Source of the DNA: Zygnema cylindricum
Lineage: Eukaryota > Streptophyta > Zygnematophyceae > Zygnematales > Zygnemataceae
DNA length: 64,000 nt
Assembly: GCA_037447655.1 (NCBI GenBank)
Contig: JBBHKE010000140.1
Coordinates: forward strand, 268,336-332,335
Reading direction: 5' to 3'
The notes under the pieces were generated by a model. The model made no database searches. It was not told the origin of the DNA and saw only the letters and a program-made list of their open reading frames with translations. Below, piece after piece: positions 33,931-45,400 of this stretch. The first letter of the stretch is position 1, and every line of letters begins with the position of its first letter. A program made the position numbers and the translations under genes.

Positions 33931-34365
33931 TCTCCCTCCTTATCTCCCTCCCTCCCTCCCTCCCGCCTTTTATCCCTCTCTCCCTCCTTCCCTCCCAATT
34001 TGCCCTCCCTCCCTCCCTCCTAATTTGCCCTCCCCTCCCTCTCTCTCTCTCTCTTTCCCTCGCTTCCTCCCTTCCTCCCTCTTTCCCAATTTGCCCTCCC
34101 TCCCTCCCAATCTACCCTCCCTTCCTCCCAATCTACCCTCCCTCCCTCCCTCTCTCCATCCCTCCCTCCATCTCTCTCCCACTCTTTCTCCCTCACCCTA
34201 CCTTTTCTCTCTCACCCCCCCTCCCTCTTTCCCTCCCTCCCTCCCTCTCTCCTAATCCACCCTCCCTCCCTCTTTTTATCCCTCACGCTCTCCCTCTATC
34301 CCTCCCTCTCTATCTCCCTATCTCCCTCCCTCCCTCCCTCCTTTTATCATTCATCCCTCTTGAAG
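33931..34365 (+). repeat. CT-rich (CCCTCCCT) microsatellite tract
   Basis: Almost pure pyrimidine on the plus strand with CCCTCCCT, CTCTCT and CCCAATTTGCCCTCC variants. It is the continuation of the tract at 27392-27476 split by the copia. The long Pro/Leu/Ser ORF through it is a by-product of composition. Confidence 0.85.
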
Positions 34366-34885
34366 TGAAGGGATCGTTTCTGACTCGGAAACAATTTATT
34401 GCTTTCAAAAAGTTGGCCCATATGAGGTTCGAGCTCAGGAAAAGCGAGCTGCATTTTTGCAGCCTCAGGTACGGATTGTATTTGTTGGTTTCCAAGAGCT
34501 CTCCTGGATTTGTTGTTTTAACAATCTTTTTCTTTTTGTCGATTCCATCGTTGTTTTTGTCAAAAGCATAATTGTGTTAGCTCTTTGCTATAGTTTAAAC
34601 AACACGTGTTCTGAAGTACACGGTATCTTGTTTGATAATCTAATGTTTTCAAACACTCTTGTGGTAATTTATACATCTTGTCTATGTTGATAATTGTTCT
34701 TATAAGGTAGAGAGTTGTTTCCATGTTGACATCTATATAATAATCTTCTTCAATGCTTTTTGTTGTAGTTTTATTATCCCCCTAGCTTGTGGGCTGGTTA
34801 AGAAGTCAAAGCAGCTGATAACCTGGAGATGAATGTATGCCGGATTTTAAGGTTTTCAAGTATGTTACGTTTCAAGTTTGTTAAG
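34366..34885. other. Unassigned intergenic DNA
   Basis: No gene, repeat end or RNA recognised. It becomes T-rich towards 34880, where degenerate TTTGTTAAG words begin. Confidence 0.35.
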
Positions 34886-35470
34886 ACAAATTAAAGGTGC
34901 ACTTTGATTTTGTTGAGATGAATTATGGTAAGTCCCATGTTTGTAGATGATTGTATGTTTCCTTTTGACTTTGTTAAGTTGAATTGATGCCAAATTTATA
35001 TTTTAGTAAGACGAATTCGTGAATTTTAAGCATGTTAAGTTTAATGTAGCATGAATTTCACGTTGTTTAGTATGAATTCAGGTTGAATTAAAGATTTTTA
35101 ATACGCTTTTACAGTGAATATCAAGTTTGTTAAGAATTTCAAGTTTGTAGAAGGTTTTAATGCAAAATTTTAGGTTTGTTAACATGAATTTATGTTGAGT
35201 TGTGTTTTTTGAGATAAAATTATGGTGAATTTGAAGTTTGTTAAGCTGTAATTCAGTGAATTTCATAAGTTTATGCAGACGTTCAGGTTTGATAAAATCA
35301 GTTCTGGTGAATTTTACCTTTTTTACCTTTGTTAAGACGAATTCATGCTGGAACTTACATTTGTTAACAAGAATTTATGTTGAATTCAAGTTTGTTAAGG
35401 TGAACTTATGTTGGGAATTTATGTTGTGCTTAATGTTGTGAATATATGTTGTGAGTTTATGTTTCTTTGG
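34886..35470 (+). repeat. Degenerate AT-rich minisatellite
   Basis: Repeated words AAGTTTGTTAAG and TGAATTTATGTTGAATT recur at irregular 30-40 base spacing throughout. The units are too diverged to give one consensus length. Non-coding. Confidence 0.6.
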
Positions 35471-35654
35471 TGAAATTAAAGTTTACATATGATTGAATGG
35501 TACTTGCAAGATCCTTTGTTTTTCGATGCTTTCGGAAAGGATGTGGCTTTGATTGACTACGAATTAGTGTTGACAAAACCGGAGGGAGTTCCACACTATG
35601 TGGTAACCCTCAAAGAAAAAGAGCAATACCAAAGACCATACTGAGGAGTTCAAC

Positions 35655-35840
35655 TTAGGAAGGGAGAGGAGAGGGAGAGAGGGAGGGAGGAGAGGGAGGT
35701 AGGGAGGGAGGAGAGGGAGGTAGGGAGGGAGGAGAGGGAGGAAAATAACGAGAGAGGAGGGAGGGCTTCCACATATGTGGACCAGATGGGGATGGGAGTG
35801 AGGGAGAGGAAGGAAGAGGGAGGGAGGAGGGGATCAGACG
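35655..35840 (+). repeat. GA-rich (GGGAGGGAGGAGA) tract
   Basis: Purine-only blocks such as AGGGAGGTAGGGAGGGAGGA repeat three times, interrupted once by CCACATATGTGGACCAGAT. Same composition as other copia-flanking tracts, on the opposite strand. Confidence 0.8.
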
Positions 35841-36537
35841 ATTTCGCAAGACTGGCTACTGTTTGATCACATTTCGTGCAGTCAAGCTTGACTTACTGAT
35901 ACTATCTTTTTTTTTGCTTATTCTGTCCTTTTCATTTTCCGCCTTTGTTAACACCTAGTTGACCAGTTTAAAACTTAGAAAATACATTTTTTTTCACCTC
36001 TGTCAAGGTCATCCTTAAGTTATTTTAGTTTGATTTTTTTTAGTTTTAATTTGTTAGTGGTTTGAAAATAGATGGTAGAAGACCGACAAAACTATGGCAA
36101 AAAAAAACTAGGGCAAAAAATTTGTAGAGCGTTGATTGTTTAGTATCGTCAAATTGAGTTGAAAAAGAAATATTTTTTGTAGTTCCTTGTGCCAGTTTTG
36201 TGGGGGAGGAGTCAATAATATCAAATGCTTAATCCTTTTCTTATTTAAATGCTAGATTATCAGCAAATAAAGCATGTTTTTCACTTTTTTTCCATTGAAA
36301 ATAGTTATAACCTTTCTGTTGAAGGTAATAATATTTCATCTTTTTGTTGTAAACTATTATTTATTCTTTGTTGAAAAATATATATATTTAATTTGTTTGT
36401 TGAAAGCAATGTCTATTAAACTTTCTGTTAAAAGTAGGCAAAAAATAAACAAACTTGTCTCTATACTCTGTAGGCTTTCTTTCATGTTTATACAACGTTT
36501 CTCCATATAATGACAAAATCCAAACTAATAAATTTTG
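35841..36537. other. AT-rich intergenic DNA
   Basis: T-rich sequence with no recognisable gene. A loose TTGTTGAAAGTAAT word recurs around 36310-36430. Confidence 0.35.
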
Positions 36538-37075
<538 letters not shown>

Positions 37076-37238
37076 GTATTTATTTATTTCACATTGGCGA
37101 CCATTCTAAGCTTTCCGACTCTCTAGTGCCTTTCGGTCCTTACCACAAAATGGGATACGTCTACTTAACAAAGTTAGTAATCATAAACATAAAAAAGGTA
37201 AAAAAAAAAAGTAGAAATTTAAACATTAACATAAGTAT

Positions 37239-37368
37239 AAACCCAAACCTAACCCTAACATAAACATAGACACAACCATAACCCTAACCCTAAAATCATA
37301 ATTAACCCTAACCCCAACACTGTCCCTAACTCTAACCCTAACCCTAACTCTAACCCTAACTCTAAACA
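37239..37368. repeat. Interstitial telomere-like CCCTAA array, degenerate
   Basis: Contains at least ten CCCTAA/CCCTAAC units (for example CTAACCCTAACCCTAACTC), mixed with CTAACTCTAACC and CATAAACATAGAC variants. The register is TTAGGG on the minus strand rather than the common plant TTTAGGG. Both flanks are ordinary AT-rich DNA. Confidence 0.75.
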
Positions 37369-37609
37369 AAAACAAAAAAAATCACGAAAGTAGGAAAAAA
37401 AAATAAAAAGCAACCAAAATGTATGGATTGTCATGAGCAAGAAATCGATGTGATGAAATAAAAAAAAGAAGATCTTATAACAAATGCGAATAAGTTTTTC
37501 CTTCGTATTAAAGCATACTTTGTTCTTTATTCAAACATAATCAATACATGAATTTAATTCAACTGGTCTATTATCCTACTGCCTATTTATTTATATTATC
37601 TAACCTTTC

Positions 37610-37830
37610 TTTTGATTCCTTTTCTCTCTCTCTCCCTCCCCCTCTCTCTCTTTATGTCCTTCGACTCCCTTTTTCATTCCAATCTCTTCTACCACTATAA
37701 CGAGCTCTTGGACTATCCCTCTCTCCTCTTTCTTCTCTACCTTCTCCCTCTCCTCTCTCTACTCTCTCACCTCTCCCTTCTCTCTCTCCTCAGTCTCTTC
37801 CCTCTCCTCTCTCTTCTCCTGAATTAAAAT
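37610..37830 (+). repeat. CT-rich low-complexity tract
   Basis: CTCTCTCTCTCCCTCCCC followed by irregular CTCTCCTCTCT up to 37825. The 71-codon ORF across it reflects composition only. Confidence 0.7.
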
Positions 37831-37991
37831 CTCTCCGATTCCTCCTCAAGTCGACTCCTCACTCTCTCCTCTCTTTTTCATACTTCTCGTAATCTTCATC
37901 CCTTTTTACTGAGCCTATCAGAATCATACTTACCGCTGTCTCTCCCTCCCCTTCCCTCTGCCCCTCCCTATATCACTGCCCTCTCCGAAAA

Positions 37992-38231
37992 CCTATCCTC
38001 AATTTTTTCTATATATTATACATATTGTGTTTTTAATATTAACTTTTTATAGTAGCTTTGTGGGAGGCCTTCTGTAGAGGTAAGGAACCAGAATTAGTGT
38101 GGATAAATGGAATCCTATCCTCAAATTTTTCTATATATTATACATATTGTGTTTTTAATATTAACTTTTTATAGTAGCTTTGTGGGAGGCCTTCTGTAGA
38201 GGTAAAGAACCAGAATTAGTGTGGATAAACG
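37992..38231 (+). repeat. 122-bp tandem duplication
   Basis: CCTATCCTCAA at 37992 and again at 38114, followed in both by the same AT-rich segment with TAGCTTTGTGGGAGGCCTTC and GGATAAAYGG. The two units differ at only a few bases, so the duplication is recent. Confidence 0.9.
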
Positions 38232-38823
38232 GTTTTTTCCTTCTTTTCTCTAATCTTTTGTCTTTTTTTTCTTTTTTTCTGCAGCAGTGAGAAACTGAAA
38301 TTAGTTAAATTAGGTTAAATTAGGAGCGGTGATTAGATAGCAATGAGGATAGTTGAACTCTGTAATTTGAGAAGAAGCTACAGGAGCTGTACAGGCAAGA
38401 GGGCTGTTTTGGGAGGGGGAAATATTTTGAAAGCCAGTGACATGGCAGTTCCTAATAAAAAGTAGCTAGGTATTCGTTCATTTCCTCAAACTATATTCGT
38501 CTATGACATGGGTTGTTGGGAACGCTGGATGTCGGGAATGTCGTGGGTGTCATTTTCTTGTTCATTTTTTTTTAGCTAAGCCTTCAGGTGGTTGTGCAGA
38601 GCATGCTTTTTGTTTATTATTTTACTGTTTTTTTAAATGTTGGGTTTATGGGAAAACAATTATCTCTGAAATGGAAAGCTTCCCTTTAAAACCATGTTTC
38701 AATTGAATGACTTCTTTTAAAATTGGTATTGTTTGACTGTCTTGGTAGACAGTCTGCGTAAATAAACATTTAATGTTACAGAATGTGCCTTAATATTTAG
38801 TTGCTTCATTTATTATGTCCCCA
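38232..38823. other. Unassigned intergenic DNA
   Basis: No coding or mobile-element signature. A 67-codon ORF at 38503-38706 has no recognisable domain. Confidence 0.35.
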
Positions 38824-39214
38824 TTACTTGATAATACTCTCTTCTTCTTGTGTATTATGGGTTGGTCGATACTGAACGCCTTTGTATGCAAACATGCTGC
38901 GGAACTGAGTACAGTCATCAACTAGAGTACCAAATTCAATCTTTGGAAAGTGGATAGGTTTATCATGGCCATCATTGTTCATTGTTAAATTATGTTCAGA
39001 ATCGCCGGTAAGTCCAACAAAATCTTGCAAATCATAGCAGATAGCCTAACAAAGGGTGTTTGCCTACAGATATAACAGACTGGCTCAGCACATTTGGCTC
39101 TGGGCAATAATTAGATAGCTGAGAGTCAAAATAGGGTTCAGCAACATAGCGAGGCGAAAGGTTTGTCAAAGTCTCTCCATTTTCATGACCAAGATTGTGG
39201 GCATTTTCTATCAC
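38824..39214 (-). other. Possible gene fragment, two adjacent minus-strand frames
   Basis: Frames 39214-39032 (IENAHNLGHENGETL...) and 39030-38824 (MQDFVGLTGDSEHNL...) have balanced amino-acid composition, rich in polar residues, unlike the low-complexity ORFs around them. They are in different phases, and no good splice pair joins them. No domain recognised; it may be a decayed exon or chance. Confidence 0.2.
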
Positions 39215-40023
39215 GAAATGTTCGAATTTTTCATATTGTTTTTCCCCTGGCAGAAAGAAAAGAAGTTAGAGTGTCAATCTCAGTCGTGGAAAGCAAAACC
39301 TAAGTGTTTTGCATCTGATAAAGGCCTACATCGAGATGTATCCATTGTACAGTTAAATAATTAATAAAACACATGGTGAGAGTTCCAAAAAAAGAGCCCT
39401 TGGATAAGACAACAGGAATGAAAGCATCCGTCTGTTCTGATTGCAGTCCTATATGCCTTTATACACCTTGACACTACAGAAAATTTGTCTTTTTCTCCCG
39501 AAAAATAATCTCACAATTTAATTATTATTTAATGTACGAAATAATGTATTATCGAAGGTCTTGTACAGTGTCAATTTTTTGAAGTTCTACATCCACATTC
39601 TAATTTTGGAAACAAACAAAAAATACCAACAATACACAAAATAACAATTTGCAATATCAATTGAGCAAAAAAAGGTGACACACTAAACGACGAATTTGAT
39701 GGTTTCTTATACCTTTGAAAATAATATTACAACCTTTCTAACTTATACAAATTAACAACTGAAGCTGAACAATTATGTATAACATTTCCTTGACTTTCAT
39801 CATATGTTTTTATTTTATTTTTTTTAGTTGACAAGTTGAAGCAAATTTACAGCGGCACGTAAAGAAAAATAAAATTAAAATTCTTTTCATCATAACGCAA
39901 ACAAAATGAAGGGATAAAAATTACAACTATTTTGATAGACATTCAAAGGTGTGTCATTTCTTAACTACTCATTTTAGATTTGATTTCTGCACTTTGTCTT
40001 GTCTTCTATTCACCAGAAATATA
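39215..40023. other. AT-rich intergenic DNA
   Basis: No gene or element recognised between the possible gene fragment and the second 415-bp repeat. Confidence 0.35.
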
Positions 40024-40436
40024 CACTTAGTAGCAATTTGCAGGGTAGCACCAGTACACATTATCAGACCAACATTATCAACAATGTTTGAACGTTCTTA
40101 GACAGTCATTTTGTCTGTCATTTCCTGTTCACACACTGTATTTGATTTTTCGTGTGTTTCATCTTGTGTGACATTTTTCACTTTCCTTTTGCTTTTTTTT
40201 TTCTAGACCTTCTCTTCCCTTAGACTACACCCACCATCGTTATTAGAGATTGTGAATTAATCACTTACTTGCCAGTTATCAATTTCACTTCACCGCTTTG
40301 GACTGAATTAGATTTAATAACACCGATATAAATCATTCTATCTATTTACGCTTGAGGATTTTCCAGAAAAAGAAGGAAATTAAATCAAAGAAGCGACATT
40401 ATAAGCAGACATCATCAAGTTTTATGCCTCCAACAA
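40024..40436 (+). repeat. 415-bp dispersed repeat, copy 2
   Basis: Same body as 36538-36952 with very few differences (for example GTAGCACCAGTACACATTAT against GTAGCACTATTACACAATAT near the start). It ends in a short poly-A (40433-40444) instead of (TA)n. Confidence 0.65.
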
Positions 40437-40444
40437 AAAAAAAA

Positions 40445-41239
40445 GTCGAAATCTCGGCAATTATGACATGCTCCCATAGATCCTATGCACATCCATTTTA
40501 CGAGTTATGACAAATTTCACTTGTATTGATTACTTATCCAACATATTATGAAAGATAATGTTTCAGCTATAGGCAAACTTCAAAAGAAGAAAAAAAAGAC
40601 TTAACCGTTCGCGATTAAATAAATAAAACCAAAGATAATTTAAAGTAAAATCATATCAGCTTTAAATTTCCAACTAAAATCTACTAAAAGCTCCCTAAAA
40701 GAAAAAAATGAAATCCCCACCATAAACTTCCTTCTAAAACACGACCTTTGTCGTAAAACTTCAATCTTTTTGCAACTAATTTCTACATCCATAGATTTTG
40801 CAATTTCTCCTTCTATCTTATAATAGACTAATATTTCTTCAACTCTTCAAACTTCCTTATTCTTATCCACTCATGGCTCCGTCGCTTTCCTTTTTGCCTT
40901 TTATCATTTTCCAAACACGTGTAAAAAAAAATTGGAATGGGTTTTTGACGCAGTAGATAATTTCGTTCATGAGCTAGAACGCTGACATGCTTTTGGCGTA
41001 CCACACAGTGCCGGACCGCCAATAGCAGCTCTTGCCTAGGCACCGATAGCACCTGGGACACGTGGGATCTAGACATGTGTAAGGAGGACCGCCAGAGCAC
41101 GTGGGAGGATACTATTAAAAAAAAAAGAATAAGACAAAACAAATGCAATGATTGGTGAATGCAAATTGAGTACTTTGCTCGGTTAGTCATCGGTTGATTA
41201 GTGAATAGAAAACAAATTAATAAACAAGGATTGGAGAAA
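40445..41239. other. Unassigned intergenic DNA
   Basis: AT-rich. The 120-codon minus-strand ORF at 40828-41190 has no recognisable domain and I do not call it. Confidence 0.35.
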
Positions 41240-41290
41240 AAAGGGAGAGAGGGATGGAGGGAGGGACAAAGGGAGGGAAGAAGGGAGGGA
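41240..41290 (+). repeat. GGGA microsatellite next to copia copy 2
   Basis: GGGAGAGAGGGATGGAGGGA-type sequence, matched by similar sequence right after the element at 48081-48140. Confidence 0.8.
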
Positions 41291-41331
41291 GTGTGGTCTT
41301 AAATTGAAAAGTGACTAGAAAATAAGGGGAG
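41291..41331 (+). mobile_element. Copia internal tail and purine tract upstream of an LTR
   Basis: GTGTGGTCTTAAATTGAAAA and GACTAGAAAATAAGGGGAG are normally found just before a 3' LTR; the same words stand at 47006-47046. Here they precede the 5' LTR, which must once have been the 3' LTR of another, now lost, copy. Confidence 0.75.
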
Positions 41332-42459
41332 TGTAGAAACTAAAGGTTTTATTTGTATTTTCTAGGCAAAGAGCAAAGAAGAAGCAGAGGTTGTCTGCCT
41401 CTAACTCCTCTCTCCAACTCCCATACTTGTCGCAGTCACTAAAGGTTGGAGAGGAAGCTAGAGCCGTGGTTGCCCATGTTGTCCAGAGGTACTCCTCTCT
41501 CCAACTCCTATACTTGTCGTTGTCACTGAAGATTAGAGAGGAAGCTAGAGCCATGGCTGCTCATGCTGTCCAGAGGTAGACAGGTAGTACTTTGGTAGGT
41601 TTATCAAAAGGGACTTGACGGACCGAGGATTTGATCCTAGTACCTACCGTCTGTCAAGTCAAGCAATAGCAAGTAGCTTTATCCTATTAGTCTAGGATCA
41701 GTGGTAAGGTATATAGGGTTTCATAAATATTTATAGATGTAAACGTAGGCGATCTCATTTAACGGCTCGAAACAATTTTGACATAGATACAGTTTTTGTA
41801 AAACGTATAGTGTAATGTACTCCACGAAACTAATACCGCGCATTTGTTTTGACGCCGAAACAAATATCGCGCATCTATTTTCGACGGATAGACTTAAAAG
41901 TTGATCCTTATCGAACGGCCGGAATAGATGCCGAGATGGCGGAATAGGCGCTTTGGCGGTTTTCGGTCATTTCTACGTCAATTGACACGTGGCATAATCA
42001 CATTGGCTTGCGGCATCTCCGGATAATACCGGAGCGAATCCAGATATGGCAGAGGTCGACATTTTGGCCATGCCGTACGATGACCGTACAGAAAGTACAA
42101 CGACACCTCTACTTTTCTGTACGACACACTAATCTGATTGGTGCCGTACTCTAGTAGTATAGGGTTTAGAGAGGGATGTAAGACTTAGAAAATTTGGAAG
42201 GTAGACCCCTCTCCCCAGAGAGCTTCTGTACAAAAGGTCAACGTTGACCCTTCATAACTTACTGCTCAGGGAAGTAAATTCAGAGATTCTTTTTGCTATC
42301 AACTCAGGGGAGTCTTATCTTCACATGGGTGAAGTTGTTGAGACTTTTAATATGTGAGGGTGGCAGTTATTCTTGTGGAAACTCAAAGGGGTCAGGGTTT
42401 TCCTTGGGGCTTCGAGTGAACTGCCTACTCTGAGGGCCAATGGAGGTCTCACAGTTTTA
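41332..42459 (+). repeat. 5' LTR of copia copy 2 (1128 bp)
   Basis: Starts TGTAGAAACTAAAGG. It is longer than its partner because an 88-bp segment is duplicated in tandem (ACTCCTCTCTCCAAC at 41404 and 41492). The end CTCACAGTTTTA borders the primer-binding site. Confidence 0.88.
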
Positions 42460-42474
42460 GGTTATGGGCCCACC
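42460..42474 (+). promoter_or_regulatory. Primer-binding site of copia copy 2
   Basis: GGTTATGGGCCCACC, identical to copy 1, with the gag ATG at 42464-42466 inside it. Confidence 0.8.
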
Positions 42475-45400
42475 CTCTAGGGTACCCATATTTAATGGAG
42501 CAGGCTTCATATATTGGGAAAGTATGATGACACGAGCTCTATGTGAAAAGAAGTTTTGGGGGATAGTAAGTGGACGAGTGAAGCGTCCATCTAGTTCAGC
42601 CATTCCTCCAGGGCTTGGGGGAAGCACGTTTACCAGAAAAGCAGATCCAGCTCCACCAAAGAATTCGGAGGACGAGGAGAGCATTGTGATGGACAAAGGA
42701 AAATATAAGGAAACAGTTACACTGATAGCAACACTTATCGCAACTCGTTTAGAATCCGTAATAAGGGTGAAGTGTACTCCATAGAGGCTTGAAATGTTGG
42801 ATGGCCCACACCGCCGCAAGTAATTCCCAATGGTAACTGCTGTTATTCTCCTCGGCTCTGTTATTACTCCGACTTGCGTAGGCCACTACGTACTCAGCCC
42901 CTGCATCGTCCAATTGAGCCAAAACTGCTCCCAATCCGAACCTGCTCCAATTAGTATAAAGGAGGAAAGGTCGTTGGCGATCGAGCATCTGAAGTATTTT
43001 GAGGAATGAGGAGAATGATGTTGATACTTAGGACTACAACAATATGGCAGCAAAATACTTTATTCCCTGCCATCTTACTTAAGGACTTGCATCTCCTCAT
43101 TTGAAGGTGGAGAGAGCATCCGATCTGTGGATTGCCCTCATAGAGATGTATCGGAGTGGTACGATTCAGTAGCACCAATTGGCTGATCAAAAGATAGATG
43201 CATATGCATACACAGGGGGGAATAAGCTAGACTTTAATAATGAGCTTGCAACCCTTTTCATGGAACTACAGAGTGCTGGTCAGGTAGAAATAGAAAAGAT
43301 GAAGGTAACCTGCCTGCTCATAAAGTTACTTGATGACTATGAAATCATAGTCAACCGTATGCAAGATTTGTCGGATTCTAGGTGGATCTGGAATTTTGTG
43401 GCAGGGATGATTATCGTTCGAGAGAATACAATTGAGATCTAAAAGGGAGGGAAGAGTGGAGAAACTTTGACAACAGGAACTGATTGGATGATCAAAGATC
43501 CCAAAAAACTAGTTCGAAACTATGGAGGAGGAGGACAGAAAACTCAGTCCGATGAATCAAGACCGAAGGTCTCAAAGGGGTTGTGTCATTTTTGCAAGAA
43601 ACCAAGACACTATATGGCAGTGTACTAAGCTGTCCGAGCTTCGGTTAAAGGAGGGGTAGACCAGTGGACCCCCGAGAAGAAACCAAAAGGCCCTTGTGAC
43701 AAAGGTACATGAGGCGAAATCCGAGGACGAGGACGATGATCTCCTTTTGGATGAGGAGTAAGAGGCGAAAACTGAGGTCAAAATTCCACAAAAGTAGAAA
43801 TGTGCTTTCGGTGGATTGAAAGGTGAAGAAGGCTGAATTGTAGATTCAAGTGCCTCCATGCACATGTGTAAGGATAAACACCTGTTCACTAAGATAAAAA
43901 AAAATTCCAACTGTAGAGATAGAGTACTGGGATGGGAGGATAGTCACTACTACCTTGTAGGATCGGTAGATCTGAAAGTGTTAGTAGAAGGAAAGACATC
44001 CATAGTTACATTCTCCGATGTATTATTTATAACGGAGCTGAAAAAAAACCTCATCTCTACGTCTATTTAGATGATAAGGGTTTTAATAAAAGAGCTAGGA
44101 ACGAAGTCTTTACTGTTAGTTTTGAGGAAGAAGTTTATTTCACTGCGGAAAAAGGTGGCCAAAGGATGTTTAGGATGATTTTAAGCAACGAAAAGAAGAA
44201 ACTTTATTATGTTGGTGTTCATGATATAATGTTGTGGCATAAGTGGCTTAGGCATGTGAATCTAGATAAGTTAAGAGAGATGAAAAAGATAGGAGTAGTG
44301 AAAGGGATTCATTTCGGTGAGAGTGAGAACCTAAGTGATTGTAGTGGATGTGCTCATGGTAAAGCACACAGTTTACCCTTTCCAAAAACAGCCACCTATA
44401 AGGGAGATAAGATTCTAGATTTGGTACACACCGATATTTGGGGACCGGCAAAAGTGCCCTCCCCCGAAGGGAAGAGATTTATGATGACTATTACCGATGA
44501 TTGGTCGTGGTATTCTAGGGTGTATTTTTTGAAAAATAAGTGAGAGGCTCAGGAATGTTTGAACAATATAAGGCATGGAGTGAAAAACTTCATGAAACCC
44601 CAATCAAAATAGTAAGGATTGCCAATGGTGGAGAATATACCTCTAACCATTTTGAGGATTTGTTGAGGGAAGATAGAGTCCAACACCAAAAGACAGTTCT
44701 AGAAAACCCGTTACAGAATGGGGTAGCTGAAAGATTGAATAGGACACTCAGTGATAGTGCTAGAAGTATGTTGTCGGATAAGAAGTTAGGAAAAAGGTTT
44801 TGGGTTGAAGCAATGAACTGTGCTAATTACCTCTGAAATGGAGTTCTTACTTCAGTGGTAAAAGGCCAAATACCCTATGAGAAATGGACCGGCCAAAAAA
44901 CCAGACATATCTCACTTGAAGGTTTTTGGCAGTCAAGTGTTTGGTAGAGATACAGATTGGTCTAATTGGAAACGAGATCTTAGAGGAAAACCGGGGTACT
45001 TATTAGGATATGACAAGGACGTAAAAGGATATAGAGTTTATGATCTAAAAAAGGAAGATATAATTTTAGGAAAGCACCAAGTAGTTATGGATGAAGGAAA
45101 GTCTGTGGATCCCTTCAAGTATACAAAGTCAGTAAAAATTAGATTTGAGTCAGAAAATTCTGATGACTTTGAGCTTTCTAATTATCCTGGTTTCAGAAAA
45201 GATGACATTCCTGCAGGTAAAAATCAGACCGAGAAGGACTCGGCCGTGGAAACTCTAATTACAACTCTACCCGAAGCGAAAGACGTGGTGGAAATTGATC
45301 CGCAATCAAGGGACACGGTAGAAGTCGAGATTGTTCGATAGAACCCACGTAAACCATCGATTCCGGCAACAGATTTTGAGGGAGGAAGAAGAAGCAGCAA

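Noticed and set aside
33843-34571. 242-codon plus-strand ORF rich in Pro, Leu and Ser
   Set aside because: It is the translation of a CCCTCCCT microsatellite; no domain and all three frames are equally open.
37239-37368. True chromosome end
   Set aside because: The array is short, degenerate and flanked on both sides by ordinary DNA.
40828-41190. 120-codon minus-strand ORF
   Set aside because: No recognisable domain, no splice or homology support; not called as a gene.
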